Source: Pseudomonas fluorescens | GTDB lineage: Bacteria > Pseudomonadota > Gammaproteobacteria > Pseudomonadales > Pseudomonadaceae | DNA length: 64,000 nucleotides | Direction: 5' to 3' | Assembly: GCF_902497775.2 (NCBI RefSeq) | Contig: NZ_OZ024668.1 | Span: forward strand, 4,944,326-5,008,325 | In this document: positions 44,124 through 53,511 of the stretch, one piece after another | Numbering within the stretch: position 1 is the first letter of the stretch | Layout of the letters: the number at the start of each line of letters is the position of its first letter | Notes under the pieces: model-generated | What the model was told of the DNA's origin: nothing | The model's input: the letters and a program-made list of their open reading frames with translations, nothing else | Database searches by the model: none | Made by a program: the position numbers and the translations under genes

Positions 44124-45727
44124 AGCTGCTTGCCGTCCGCCGTCTGTTGCGCATCCAGCGCGTCGTGATCCGTTACCGTCTCGATGACCTGCTGTTCGCC
44201 CTGCCCCTGCCCTGGTGGCTGATGGGCCTGCGCTATGCCATGCCCTGGCGCTGGCTGCCGCGCAAAGAGCTGGAGCTTAGCCGTGGCGCGCGCCTGCGCC
44301 TGGCGTTGCAGGACCTGGGGCCGATCTTCATCAAGTTCGGCCAGTTGCTCTCGACCCGCCGCGACCTGCTGCCCGAAGACATCGCCGACGAGCTGATGCT
44401 GCTGCAGGACCGGGTACCGCCGTTCGATTCGCAAAAAGCCATCGCCCTGATCGAAGAACAGCTCGGGAAGAAGATCAGCGAGGTGTTCAGCCGCTTTGAC
44501 GTCGAGCCGCTGGCTTCGGCCTCGGTGGCCCAGGTGCACGCGGCCAAGCTCAAGAGCGGTGAAGAGGTGGTGGTCAAGGTGGTGCGCCCGGGCCTCAAGC
44601 CGGTCATCGCCCAGGACCTGGCCTGGCTGTTCCTGATCGCCCGCGGTGCCGAACGGGTTTCGGCCGATGCGCGCCTGCTGCACCCGGTGGAAGTGGTCAA
44701 CGACTACGAAAAGACCATCTACGACGAACTCGACCTGTTGCGCGAGGCGGCCAACGCCAGCCAGCTCAAGCGCAACTTCGAAGGCTCGGAGATGATGTAC
44801 GTGCCCCAGGTCTACTGGGACTGGTGCCGGCCGAAAGTGCTGGTGATGGAGCGCATCTACGGCATCCAGGTCACTGACCTTGCGACCCTGGCCGACCAGC
44901 GCACTGACATGAAGATGCTCGCCGAGCGCGGTGTGGAGATTTTCTTCACCCAGGTGTTTCGTGACAGCTTCTTCCACGCCGACATGCACCCGGGCAACAT
45001 CTTCGTCAGCACGGTCAAGCCGTGGAGCCCGCAGTACATCGCCATCGACTGCGGTATCGTCGGCAGCCTGACCCCCGAGGACCAGGACTACCTGGCGCGC
45101 AACCTGTTCGCCTTCTTCAAGCGCGATTACCGCCGTGTGGCACAGTTGCACATCGATTCGGGCTGGGTACCGGCACAGACCAAGCTGAATGAATTCGAAG
45201 CGGCGATCCGTACCGTGTGCGAGCCTATTTTCGAAAAACCGTTAAAGGATATTTCCTTCGGCCAGGTGCTGATGCGCCTGTTCCAGACCGCGCGGCGCTT
45301 CAACATGGAAGTCCAGCCGCAGCTGGTTCTGTTGCAGAAGACCCTGCTCAACATCGAAGGCCTGGGCCGCCAGCTGTACCCGGACCTCGACCTGTGGAGC
45401 ACCGCCCAGCCGTTCCTCGAGCGCTGGATGCGCGAGCGCGTCAGCCCCAAGACCCTGTTGCAGAACCTGCATGGCCAGGTCGAGCAGATCCCGCACCTGG
45501 CCGGCATGACCCGCGACCTGCTCGAGCGCATGTCGCAGCCACACCTGTCCGACCCGCCTGCGCCCTGGCAGCAGAAGAGCGATCACTGGGCTCTGCGCCT
45601 GCTCGGTGCCGGGCTGCTCGGCGGTGGCGCTACCCTGGCTGCCGGCGCGGTAAGCCTCAGCGCCCCTGCTGCCTGGCCGGCCTGGCTGATGCTGGCCGCC
45701 GGCCTCTACCTGATCGTGCGTCGATAG
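44120..45727 (+). CDS. ubiB: UbiB, atypical protein-kinase-like ubiquinone factor
   Basis: 535 residues. The ADCK/UbiB kinase fold has the KxGQ region ([23 protein letters not shown]), [23 protein letters not shown] (Ala-rich loop and Lys), DMHPGNIFV and IDCGIVGS in place of the usual DFG. Two C-terminal membrane helices anchor it to the inner membrane. It acts in extraction or supply of ubiquinone intermediates. It overlaps ubiJ by four bases. Confidence 0.96.
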   Translation: MKLLAVRRLLRIQRVVIRYRLDDLLFALPLPWWLMGLRYAMPWRWLPRKELELSRGARLRLALQDLGPIFIKFGQLLSTRRDLLPEDIADELMLLQDRVPPFDSQKAIALIEEQLGKKISEVFSRFDVEPLASASVAQVHAAKLKSGEEVVVKVVRPGLKPVIAQDLAWLFLIARGAERVSADARLLHPVEVVNDYEKTIYDELDLLREAANASQLKRNFEGSEMMYVPQVYWDWCRPKVLVMERIYGIQVTDLATLADQRTDMKMLAERGVEIFFTQVFRDSFFHADMHPGNIFVSTVKPWSPQYIAIDCGIVGSLTPEDQDYLARNLFAFFKRDYRRVAQLHIDSGWVPAQTKLNEFEAAIRTVCEPIFEKPLKDISFGQVLMRLFQTARRFNMEVQPQLVLLQKTLLNIEGLGRQLYPDLDLWSTAQPFLERWMRERVSPKTLLQNLHGQVEQIPHLAGMTRDLLERMSQPHLSDPPAPWQQKSDHWALRLLGAGLLGGGATLAAGAVSLSAPAAWPAWLMLAAGLYLIVRR

Positions 45728-45799
45728 CCAGCCGGGCCGCTGGCTGGCACACTAGCGCAAGGGCTCGGCAACGGATCGAGCCCGGCTTTGGAGTCGAAA

Positions 45800-46192
45800 A
45801 TGAAAGACTGGCTGGACGAGATCAACTGGAACAGCGATGGCCTGGTACCGGCTATCGCCCAGGACCACAAGACCGGGCGCGTGCTGATGATGGCCTGGAT
45901 GAACCGCGAATCGCTGGCGCTTACCGCCGCTGAGCAGCGGGCCATCTACTGGTCACGTTCGCGTGGCAAACTGTGGCGCAAGGGCGAAGAATCAGGCCAC
46001 GTGCAGAAGCTGCATGAAATGCGCCTGGACTGCGACGCCGACGTGATCATCCTGATGGTTGAACAACTGGGTCATATCGCCTGCCATACCGGCCGCGAAA
46101 GCTGCTTCTACCGGGTCTTCGAGCACGGTGAGTGGAAGACCGTCGATCCGGTCCTGAAGGACCCGAATGCCATCTACAGCGCAGGACACTGA
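45800..46192 (+). CDS. hisI: Phosphoribosyl-AMP cyclohydrolase
   Basis: 130 residues. It opens the purine ring of PR-AMP, the third step of histidine synthesis. Zinc ligands lie in [14 protein letters not shown] and [13 protein letters not shown]. The TTG at 45788 gives a longer frame, but the ATG at 45800 with GGAG six bases before gives the standard length. hisE begins one base after its stop. Confidence 0.96.
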   Translation: MKDWLDEINWNSDGLVPAIAQDHKTGRVLMMAWMNRESLALTAAEQRAIYWSRSRGKLWRKGEESGHVQKLHEMRLDCDADVIILMVEQLGHIACHTGRESCFYRVFEHGEWKTVDPVLKDPNAIYSAGH

Positions 46193-46193
46193 C

Positions 46194-46529
46194 ATGAGCG
46201 ACACCCTGACCCGCCTGGCCGAAGTACTGGAAGCGCGCAAAGGCGCCGAGCCCGACAGCTCGTACGTGGCCAGCCTGTATCACAAGGGCCTGAACAAGAT
46301 TCTGGAAAAGCTCGGCGAAGAGTCGGTCGAGACCATCATCGCCGCCAAGGACGCCGCCCACAGCGGCGACTGCAGCGATGTCATCTACGAGACCGCCGAT
46401 CTGTGGTTCCATAGCCTGGTCATGCTCGCCCAACTGGGCCAGCACCCGCAGGCGGTGCTGGACGAGCTGGACCGCCGTTTCGGCCTGTCCGGGCACGCCG
46501 AGAAAGCAGCGCGTCAGCCGTCGGCCTAA
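46194..46529 (+). CDS. hisE: Phosphoribosyl-ATP pyrophosphatase
   Basis: 111 residues. It cleaves PR-ATP to PR-AMP, the second step of histidine synthesis, and is here a separate protein rather than fused to HisI as in enterics. The MazG-like helical motif is [16 protein letters not shown] and [19 protein letters not shown]. The ATG at 46194 is the right start; the longer frame would overlap hisI. The hisIE-tatABC order is usual in Pseudomonas. Confidence 0.96.
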   Translation: MSDTLTRLAEVLEARKGAEPDSSYVASLYHKGLNKILEKLGEESVETIIAAKDAAHSGDCSDVIYETADLWFHSLVMLAQLGQHPQAVLDELDRRFGLSGHAEKAARQPSA

Positions 46530-46554
46530 CTGAATTATTTCGAGGGATTGCACC

Positions 46555-46824
46555 ATGGGTATTTTTGACTGGAAACACTGGATCGTCCTGCTGGTCGTGG
46601 TGGTACTGGTGTTTGGTACCAAGAAGCTGAAGAACTTCGGCAGCGACCTGGGCGAATCGATCAAGGGTTTCAAGAAAGCCATGAACGAAGAAGAGACCAA
46701 GCCGGCCGAGCAGACACCCCCTCCGGTGCAACCCGTCCAGCCCCAGGCCACTTCGCCGCTGAACCAGCCGCAGACCATCGACGGCCAGGCCCACAAGGTC
46801 GAAGAGCCGATCAGGAAAGATTGA
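46555..46824 (+). CDS. tatA: Twin-arginine translocase subunit TatA
   Basis: 89 residues. One membrane helix ([15 protein letters not shown]) is followed by an amphipathic helix ([21 protein letters not shown]) and a Pro-rich tail. TatA oligomers form the pore that exports folded proteins. The ATG at 46555 has GAGGGA upstream. tatB starts 3 bases after its stop. Confidence 0.96.
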   Translation: MGIFDWKHWIVLLVVVVLVFGTKKLKNFGSDLGESIKGFKKAMNEEETKPAEQTPPPVQPVQPQATSPLNQPQTIDGQAHKVEEPIRKD

Positions 46825-46827
46825 TCA

Positions 46828-47199
46828 ATGTTCGGGATCAGCTTCAGCGAACTGTTGCTCGTGGGCCTGGTGGCCCTGCTGGTGCTCGGCCCCGAGCGCC
46901 TGCCGGGTGCCGCGCGCACCGCCGGGCTGTGGATCGGCCGGCTCAAGCGCAGCTTCAATGCGATCAAGCAGGAGGTCGAGCGCGAAATCGGCGCCGACGA
47001 CATCCGCCGTCAATTGCACAACGAGCACATCCTCTCCATGGAGCAGGAAGCGCGCAAGATTCTCAACCCCGACAGCGTAACTCCCGCGCCGCCTGTGGCC
47101 CCTGTGGCCAGTAGCGAAGCTGCTGCCGCGCCTGCCCCGGTCGCCACCGAGGTCACGCCGCCCCCCACCGAACCGACACAGCCCCCGCGAGCCCCATGA
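46828..47199 (+). CDS. tatB: Twin-arginine translocase subunit TatB
   Basis: 123 residues. The membrane helix with the conserved [25 protein letters not shown] (Glu and GPERLP hallmarks of TatB) is followed by an amphipathic helix and an Ala/Pro-rich C-terminus. With TatC it forms the signal peptide receptor. Its end overlaps the tatC start by four bases. Confidence 0.96.
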   Translation: MFGISFSELLLVGLVALLVLGPERLPGAARTAGLWIGRLKRSFNAIKQEVEREIGADDIRRQLHNEHILSMEQEARKILNPDSVTPAPPVAPVASSEAAAAPAPVATEVTPPPTEPTQPPRAP

Positions 47200-47987
47200 G
47201 CGATATTCCGGAAAACGACCAGCCGATGCCGCTGGTTTCGCACCTCACCGAGTTGCGTACACGCCTGCTGCGCTGCGTCGCGGCCATCTTCCTGATCTTC
47301 GCCGGGCTGTTTTCCTTCGCGCAGCAGATCTACACCCTGGTCTCGGCGCCGTTGCGCGAACACCTGCCGGCCAACGCGACGATGATCGCCACCGACGTCG
47401 CCTCGCCGTTCCTGACGCCGTTCAAGCTGACCATGATCGTCTCGCTGTTCCTGGCCATTCCGCTGATCCTGCAGCAGATCTGGGGCTTCATCGCGCCAGG
47501 CCTGTACCGCCATGAAAAGCGCATCGCCATTCCGCTGCTGGTGTCGAGCATCATCCTGTTCTACGCCGGCATGGCCTTCGCCTATTTCCTGGTGTTCCCG
47601 CTGATCTTCGGCTTCTTCGCCAGCGCTACCCCGGAAGGGGTGTCGATGATGACGGACATTTCCAGCTACCTGGACTTCGTCATGACCCTGTTCTTCGCCT
47701 TCGGCGTGGCCTTCGAAATCCCGGTGGCCGTGGTCCTGCTGGTGTGGATCGGCGTGGTCGATGTGAAGTACCTGAGGAAGATCCGCCCGTACGTGATCAT
47801 CGGCTGCTTCGTGGTCGGCATGATCCTCACCCCGCCGGACATCTTCTCGCAGACCCTGCTGGCGGTGCCGATGTGGCTGCTGTTCGAGATCGGCGTGCTG
47901 TTTGGCGGGTTGATCCGCAAGCGCAGCGAACACCCGCAAGATGCTGCCGACGACCACAACGACCAGCCGCCAGCGACCCAGCCGTGA
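47196..47987 (+). CDS. tatC: Twin-arginine translocase subunit TatC
   Basis: 263 residues, six membrane helices. The N-terminal [15 protein letters not shown] contains the conserved signal-peptide-binding Glu; [20 protein letters not shown] and the [10 protein letters not shown] segment are typical. It is the core receptor of the Tat system. Its stop overlaps the GTG start of the next gene by four bases (GTGA). Confidence 0.96.
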   Translation: MSDIPENDQPMPLVSHLTELRTRLLRCVAAIFLIFAGLFSFAQQIYTLVSAPLREHLPANATMIATDVASPFLTPFKLTMIVSLFLAIPLILQQIWGFIAPGLYRHEKRIAIPLLVSSIILFYAGMAFAYFLVFPLIFGFFASATPEGVSMMTDISSYLDFVMTLFFAFGVAFEIPVAVVLLVWIGVVDVKYLRKIRPYVIIGCFVVGMILTPPDIFSQTLLAVPMWLLFEIGVLFGGLIRKRSEHPQDAADDHNDQPPATQP

Positions 47988-48691
47988 ACCTGCTGTTACT
48001 CGAAGAAGCCGATTTCATCACGGCCGACCGTGTGGTGCTGGCTGACCGGCGCTTTACCCACATGCAGGAAATCCATCGCGTGGCGGTGGGCGATAGCCTG
48101 CGCGTCGGGCGTATCGGCGGGCTGATGGGCCAGGCCGAAGTACTGCGCCTGGAAGGCCATGAAGCCGAGCTCGGGGTCAGCTTCGACCAGCCGCCTCCAG
48201 CCAAGCTGCCGCTGACCCTGGTGCTGGCCCTGCCACGCCCGAAAATGCTGCGCCGGGTGTTCCAGACCGTCGCCACCATGGGCGTGCCAAAGGTGATTCT
48301 GGTCAACAGCTACCGAGTCGAAAAGAGTTTCTGGCAAACCCCGTTCCTTGAGCCCGAAGCCATTCGCGAACAGCTGATCCTGGGCCTTGAGCAGACTCGC
48401 GATACCGTGCTGCCTGAAGTGATCATCGAGAAACGCTTCAAGCCCTTTGTCGAAGACCGCCTGCCGGCCATCAGCGCCGGCACCCTCGGCCTGGTCGGCC
48501 ACCCAGGCCAGTATCCGCCCTGCCCGCGCGGCCTGAACGAGCCGGTGACCCTGGCCATCGGCCCGGAAGGCGGCTGGATACCCTACGAGATCGACCTGCT
48601 GGGCAAGGCCGGCTTGAACCCGGTACAACTCGGCGAGCGCATCCTGCGCGTGGAGACGGCGGTCACCGCACTGTTGGCACGCTTGTTCTGA
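47984..48691 (+). CDS. Divergent RsmE-family SPOUT rRNA methyltransferase
   Basis: 235 residues, GTG start overlapping tatC (GTGA). The PUA-like N-terminus ([34 protein letters not shown]) and the SAM knot are kept: [17 protein letters not shown] and [16 protein letters not shown]. The segment between, which in true RsmE reads KATELGVSAITPI, is replaced by [23 protein letters not shown]. It is therefore a SAM-dependent RNA methyltransferase of the RsmE superfamily with a different, unknown target. A canonical RsmE is encoded at 15005-15724. Confidence 0.82.
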   Translation: MNLLLLEEADFITADRVVLADRRFTHMQEIHRVAVGDSLRVGRIGGLMGQAEVLRLEGHEAELGVSFDQPPPAKLPLTLVLALPRPKMLRRVFQTVATMGVPKVILVNSYRVEKSFWQTPFLEPEAIREQLILGLEQTRDTVLPEVIIEKRFKPFVEDRLPAISAGTLGLVGHPGQYPPCPRGLNEPVTLAIGPEGGWIPYEIDLLGKAGLNPVQLGERILRVETAVTALLARLF

Positions 48692-48769
48692 CTTCAGTTT
48701 TGCGATCCGGCGCCGATGTATTGGCACCAGAACAATAATCGCCTCTGCCGATCGCAATGGAGTCCCACC

Positions 48770-50686
48770 ATGTACCGTTGGTTAGCCCAGCACCTGGGTA
48801 ACGTGAGCGTCAATCTCAAACTCGGCATTGGCTTCGGCCTGGTCCTGCTGCTGACCCTGGCCATTACCCTGACTGGCTGGCAGGGCGTCAACGGCGTGAC
48901 CAGTCGCGGCGATACCCTGGGCGGTATATCCCAGGTACTGCAGGCTACCCTCGAACTGCGCATCGCCCAACAGGGCTATCAACTCAAGGCAGACGACAGC
49001 TCGGCACAGAATCTCAACAATGCCGTGTCGACCCTGGAGCGCCAGCTGCAAGCCGTCGACAAACGCATCGTCCTCCCGCAAAACCGCCGCCGAATCGAGC
49101 AGCAGCACGACGCCGTACGCCAGTACCGCCAGGCCCTGGACAGCGCCAACAAAGCCGCCCAGCAACGCGAGGCTGCCCGCGCCGTGCTCGGTAGCAGCGC
49201 CGACGAGGCCGCCGCGCTGATTGCCCAGGTCGAGCAACAACTGCTCGGCGGCAGCGACCTGAACCTGTTCAACAGCGTGGTGGGCGCCAGCAAGCTGCTG
49301 CAACAGGCGCGCTTCCAGGTCCGTGGCTACACCTACAGCGGCAAGGCCGAATTCCAGCAGACTGCGCTGGAAGCCATCGACCAGGCCAGTTCGCAACTCA
49401 AAACCCTCGCCGAAGTCATGCCGGCCAGCTACACCAGCAACTTCAACCAGGCTGCCCGCGCCCTGGGCAGCTATCGCGGCGCCGTGGTCGAGTTCGGCAA
49501 CGCGCAAACCGCCAGCCAGCAGGCCGCACAGCAAACGGCGACCCTGGGCCAGACCCTGATCGAACACAGCCAGCAACTGACCAGCACCCTGACCGCCCTG
49601 CGCGACGACGAGTCGGAGCATGCCAAGTCGATGCTGACCCTGGCCACCGTGCTGGCCCTGCTGTTCGGCCTGCTGGCCGCCTGGGCCATTACCCGGCAGA
49701 TCGTCATCCCCCTGCGCCAGACCCTCAACGCTGCCGACCGCGTCGCCAGTGGCGATCTACGCCACGACCTCAAGGTGGATCGGCGCGACGAGTTGGGCCA
49801 ATTGCAGCGCAGCATGCAGCGCATGACCGTAAGCCTGCGCGAATTGATTGGCGGCATCGGCGACGGCGTCACCCAGATCGCCAGCGCCGCCGAAGAGCTG
49901 TCGGCGGTCACCGAGCAGACCAGCGCCGGGGTCAACAATCAAAAGGTCGAGACCGACCAGGTAGCCACCGCCATGAACGAAATGGCCGCTACCGTGCAAG
50001 AGGTCGCGCGCAATGCCGAGGAAGCCTCTGAGGCGGCGGTGATGGCCGATCAACAGGCCCGCGAAGGTGATCGGGTGGTCGGCGAAGCCATTGCCCAGAT
50101 CGAGCGCCTGGCCAGCGAGGTCAACCACTCCAGCGAAGCCATGGGCCAGCTCAAGGCTGAAAGCGACAAGATCGGCAGTGTGCTCGATGTGATCAAGTCG
50201 GTGGCCCAGCAGACCAACCTGCTGGCCCTCAACGCCGCCATCGAAGCCGCTCGCGCCGGGGAAGCCGGGCGTGGCTTCGCCGTGGTGGCCGATGAAGTGC
50301 GCAGCCTGGCCCAGCGCACCCAGCAGTCCACCGAAGAGATCGAGCAATTGATCGCCGGCCTGCAGAACGGCACCCAGCAGGTGGCCTCGGTCATGGACGC
50401 CAGCCGCGGCCTGACTGACAGCAGCGTCGAGCTGACCCGCCGCGCCGGCACCTCGCTGGAAACCATCACCCGCACCGTGTCATCGATCCAGGCGATGAAC
50501 CAGCAGATCGCCGCAGCGGCCGAGCAGCAAAGCGCGGTGGCCGAAGAGATCAACCGTAGCGTGATGAATGTGCGCGATGTGTCGGACCAGACCTCGGCCG
50601 CCAGTGAAGAGACCGCGGCCTCCAGCGTTGAGCTGGCGCGGTTGGGGACGCATTTGCAGACGCTGGTCGGCAAGTTCCAGCTGTAG
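48770..50686 (+). CDS. Methyl-accepting chemotaxis protein, HBM type (McpQ-like)
   Basis: 638 residues. Helix 1 ([19 protein letters not shown]), a long all-helical periplasmic ligand-binding domain (residues 45-285) of the two-module HBM kind, helix 2 ([18 protein letters not shown]), HAMP, and the cytoplasmic signalling domain with tip [22 protein letters not shown]. The gene position next to the amino acid transporter and the second RsmE matches the citrate receptor McpQ of P. putida, from memory. The ATG at 48770 follows GGAG. Ligand specificity is inferred, not shown. Confidence 0.9.
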   Translation: MYRWLAQHLGNVSVNLKLGIGFGLVLLLTLAITLTGWQGVNGVTSRGDTLGGISQVLQATLELRIAQQGYQLKADDSSAQNLNNAVSTLERQLQAVDKRIVLPQNRRRIEQQHDAVRQYRQALDSANKAAQQREAARAVLGSSADEAAALIAQVEQQLLGGSDLNLFNSVVGASKLLQQARFQVRGYTYSGKAEFQQTALEAIDQASSQLKTLAEVMPASYTSNFNQAARALGSYRGAVVEFGNAQTASQQAAQQTATLGQTLIEHSQQLTSTLTALRDDESEHAKSMLTLATVLALLFGLLAAWAITRQIVIPLRQTLNAADRVASGDLRHDLKVDRRDELGQLQRSMQRMTVSLRELIGGIGDGVTQIASAAEELSAVTEQTSAGVNNQKVETDQVATAMNEMAATVQEVARNAEEASEAAVMADQQAREGDRVVGEAIAQIERLASEVNHSSEAMGQLKAESDKIGSVLDVIKSVAQQTNLLALNAAIEAARAGEAGRGFAVVADEVRSLAQRTQQSTEEIEQLIAGLQNGTQQVASVMDASRGLTDSSVELTRRAGTSLETITRTVSSIQAMNQQIAAAAEQQSAVAEEINRSVMNVRDVSDQTSAASEETAASSVELARLGTHLQTLVGKFQL

Positions 50687-50691
50687 AAAGC

Positions 50692-50746
50692 ATCGCGGGG
50701 CAAGCCCGCTCCTACCGGTCTGGTGGGAGCGGGCTTGCCCCGCGAT
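50692..50746. repeat. REP element, common subtype
   Basis: ATCGCGGGGCAAGCCCGCTCCTAC inverted as GTGGGAGCGGGCTTGCCCCGCGAT, lying only 7 bases from the stop of the convergent ABC ATPase gene. Confidence 0.94.
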
Positions 50747-50752
50747 GGGGCC

Positions 50753-51487
50753 CTAAAGCACCTGGCGCAAAAACGCCTGGGCGCGCAGGTCCTTGGGCGA
50801 GGTGAAGAATGCCTCCGGCGGCGAATCTTCCAGCAGCTTGCCGTGATCAAAGAACAGCACCCGATCTGCCACTTCCCGGGCAAAGCCCATTTCGTGGGTC
50901 ACGCAAACCATGGTCATGCCTTCCAGGGCCAGGGTCTTCATCACATCGAGCACTTCGCCGACCATTTCCGGGTCGAGCGCCGAGGTTGGCTCATCGAACA
51001 GCATTACCTTGGGGTCCATGGCCAGGGCGCGGGCAATCGCTACCCGCTGCTGCTGACCACCAGACAGGCGTGATGGATACTCGTTGGCCTTCTGGGCGAT
51101 ACCGACCTTCTCCAGCAACGCCCGGGCCTTGGCCTCGCGCTCGGCCTTGCCGCGCTTGCGCACGACCTTCTGCGCCAGGCACAGGTTCTCCAGCACGGTC
51201 ATGTGCGGGAACAGGTTGAAATGCTGGAACACCATGCCGACTTCGCGGCGGTAGGCGTTAACGTCGGTCTTGGGGTCGGCCAGTTGCAGACCGTCGATGG
51301 CCACGGTGCCTTCGTCGAACGACTCCAGGCCGTTGAGGCAGCGCAGGAAGGTCGACTTGCCCGAGCCCGAAGGGCCGAGCACCACCAGCACTTCACCCTT
51401 GGCCACGTCGGTGCTGACGTGATCGACCGCGCGCACCACCTGCCCACGGGTGTCGAAGACTTTTACCAGGTCACGGACTTCAATCAC
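50753..51487 (-). CDS. Polar amino acid ABC transporter ATP-binding protein
   Basis: 244 residues. Walker [10 protein letters not shown], signature [14 protein letters not shown], Walker [15 protein letters not shown] and the switch His (VTHEMGF). It powers uptake of polar amino acids together with the permease and binding protein on the same strand. The start is set at the GTG at 51487 ([11 protein letters not shown]), preceded by GGAGG; the TTG at 51508 would add seven residues and overlap the permease more. It overlaps the permease end by 8 bases. Confidence 0.92.
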   Translation of the reverse strand: MIEVRDLVKVFDTRGQVVRAVDHVSTDVAKGEVLVVLGPSGSGKSTFLRCLNGLESFDEGTVAIDGLQLADPKTDVNAYRREVGMVFQHFNLFPHMTVLENLCLAQKVVRKRGKAEREAKARALLEKVGIAQKANEYPSRLSGGQQQRVAIARALAMDPKVMLFDEPTSALDPEMVGEVLDVMKTLALEGMTMVCVTHEMGFAREVADRVLFFDHGKLLEDSPPEAFFTSPKDLRAQAFLRQVL

Positions 51488-52442
51488 TTTGCGCAAGCCT
51501 CCGCTCAAGCCGGCTGGCCATGTGCGACAGCGGCAGGTTGATCAACAGGTACAGGCCGGCGACGCAGAACCAGATCTCGAACGTCGAGAACGAGGTGGTG
51601 ATTGCCTCGCGACCGCTTTTGGTCAGTTCGGTGATGGCGATCACCGAGACCAGCGAGGTGTCCTTGACCAGGCTGATGAACTGCCCGGCCAGCGGCGGCA
51701 GCACGCGTTTGAAGGCTTGCGGCAACACCACGTGGCGCATCGACTGGCCAGCGCTCAGGCCCAGCGAACGGGCAGCCTCACCTTGGCCCTTGGTGATCGA
51801 CTGCACACCGGCGCGGACGATCTCAGCGACATAGGCGCCGGTAAACAGCGCCAGCGCCGCCACGCCGGCAAACTCCCGGGACAGGTTGAGCACGGTGCCG
51901 ATAAAGAAGTAGAAGATGAAAATCTGCACCAGCAGCGGCGTACCGCGCACCAGTTCGACGTAGACCGTCGACAGGTCGCGCAGGGTCGGGTTGTTCGACA
52001 GCCGGCAGAGCCCGGCAAACAGGCCAATCAACAGCCCCAGCACGCCGGAGGCGACCGAGATCCACACCGTGGTCCACAAGCCCCAGGCCAACGGGCCGGC
52101 GGCCCAGTGATGAGTCACGCCGATCAGGTCGCCTTCAGCCACATCGTCGCCGCGCGACAGTTGCACGCTGGCCTGCTCGACCTCGAAGACCTGCTCGCCA
52201 CCGCTCTCGTCACGGACGGTGACGCTGGCCATGTCGCCCTTGCTGACGATGGCTTCGATGGTGCCGTTTTCGCTGACGCGCTGGGCAACTTCTGCCTGGT
52301 AGGCGAAGTATTGCGGTACCCGGTTCCAGCGCCACTCGTAGGACATCAGCGATGTCGCGTAATACAGGCTGATCGCCAGGCCAATCAGGACCAGCGCGGT
52401 CAGCCCGTGCCAGGGCCACTGGGCTTTCTTGTGTTTGATCAC
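51480..52442 (-). CDS. Polar amino acid ABC transporter permease with long periplasmic loop
   Basis: 320 residues, a HisM/GlnP-type permease. The EAA loop reads [29 protein letters not shown]. Helix 1 (residues 13-30) is followed by about 85 extra residues, predicted periplasmic, before the usual permease core. GTG start at 52442. Most family members have no such insertion. Only one permease gene lies in this unit, so it may form a homodimer. Order: binding protein, permease, ATPase. Confidence 0.9.
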   Translation of the reverse strand: MIKHKKAQWPWHGLTALVLIGLAISLYYATSLMSYEWRWNRVPQYFAYQAEVAQRVSENGTIEAIVSKGDMASVTVRDESGGEQVFEVEQASVQLSRGDDVAEGDLIGVTHHWAAGPLAWGLWTTVWISVASGVLGLLIGLFAGLCRLSNNPTLRDLSTVYVELVRGTPLLVQIFIFYFFIGTVLNLSREFAGVAALALFTGAYVAEIVRAGVQSITKGQGEAARSLGLSAGQSMRHVVLPQAFKRVLPPLAGQFISLVKDTSLVSVIAITELTKSGREAITTSFSTFEIWFCVAGLYLLINLPLSHMASRLERRLAQSD

Positions 52443-52518
52443 GAGGGTACTTCCGTAAAAGCGAACGCGCAGGGCCAGCCTGCGCGTCGGGTTTCAAGCC
52501 AGGCGTGGGGCCTTGGCC

Positions 52519-53322
52519 TTATTCCATGTCCTTGAGCCAGGCGGTGTCCTTGAACCACTTGTCGTGGATTCGATCGTAGGTACCGTCGTGCTTGATCTGG
52601 TGCAGAAAGTTGTTGATGAAGTTGAGGCTGTCGTAGTCGCCCTTCTTCAGGCCGAAGGCCAGCGGCTCGAAGGTGAACGGCTTGTCGAGGAACAGCAGCT
52701 TGCCGGCGCCGGCCTTGTTCACGGCCACGACGTTGTACGGCGCGTCATAGACGAAGGCGTCGGCCTTGCCGTTGACCACGTCCATCACCGCTTCCTGCTC
52801 GTTGTCGTAGCCATGGTACTTGGCCTTGCCGATCAGCTTCTTGGCGACCATCTCGCCGGTGGTGCCGAGCTTGGAAGTCAGGCGGTACTTCTCGTTGTTC
52901 AGGTCTTTGTAGGACTTGATCTCGTCAGCCAGTTCCTTGCGGATCAGCAGGGTCTGGCCGACAACGATGAAGGGTTCGCTGAAGTTGAGCTTGAGGTTGC
53001 GTTCCTGGGTCAGGGTCATGCCGCTGCCGATCATGTCGAACTTGTCGGTCATCAGCGCCGGGATGATGCCGTCGTAGGCAGTGGAGACCATCTCCAGCTT
53101 GACGCCCATGGACTTGGCCATGGCCTTGAGGATATCGACCTCGAAGCCGATGATCTCGCCGCGCTTGTTGGTCATCTGGAACGGCATGTAGGTAGGGTCC
53201 ATGCCGACACGCAGGGTGCCGCGCTTGACCGCGTCATCGATGGCACCGGCCGCCTGGGCCGCACTCACCGCGACCAGCGCCGTGACGCCGACCAGCAGCA
53301 TCGACAGATACTTCTTAATCAT
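52519..53322 (-). CDS. Polar amino acid ABC transporter periplasmic binding protein
   Basis: 267 residues with a signal peptide (MLLVGVTALVAVSAAQA, cleavage near 22). The SBP_bac_3 fold is clear: GTLRVGMDPTYMPFQMTNKRGEIIGFEVDI, FDMIGSGMTLTQERN, and YRLTSKLGTTGE at the lobe junction. It captures an amino acid and passes it to the adjacent permease. The ATG at 53322 has AGGGGAT upstream. It is first in the transporter operon; 76 bases separate it from the permease. Confidence 0.93.
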   Translation of the reverse strand: MIKKYLSMLLVGVTALVAVSAAQAAGAIDDAVKRGTLRVGMDPTYMPFQMTNKRGEIIGFEVDILKAMAKSMGVKLEMVSTAYDGIIPALMTDKFDMIGSGMTLTQERNLKLNFSEPFIVVGQTLLIRKELADEIKSYKDLNNEKYRLTSKLGTTGEMVAKKLIGKAKYHGYDNEQEAVMDVVNGKADAFVYDAPYNVVAVNKAGAGKLLFLDKPFTFEPLAFGLKKGDYDSLNFINNFLHQIKHDGTYDRIHDKWFKDTAWLKDME

Positions 53323-53457
53323 CACCAGATCCCCTAGCAGGAAAGCTCGAATTTTATTTTTGGCGCGCACCGTCCTATCCAGACGGGTGCGAGATATTCG
53401 GGGAGGGATGCTAACGCATGGGCAGCGTTGTGGGTATCGGAAAAAGGGCTGAAACAA

Positions 53458-53508
53458 ATCGCGGGTCAAGTCGGAGCGGCGGTGCGGCGATCCGACTTGA
53501 CCCGCGAT
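53458..53508. repeat. REP element, long subtype (shortened loop)
   Basis: ATCGCGGGTCAAGTCGGA (53458-53475) is inverted exactly as TCCGACTTGACCCGCGAT (53491-53508); the 15-base loop GCGGCGGTGCGGCGA matches the arm insert of the copy at 40815. It looks like that element with its left insert removed. Confidence 0.9.
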
Positions 53509-53511
53509 CAG

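Noticed and set aside
48692..48769. Possible sigma-28 promoter before the chemoreceptor gene
   Set aside because: GCCGATGT resembles the -10 box, but no TAAA sits 15 bases upstream.
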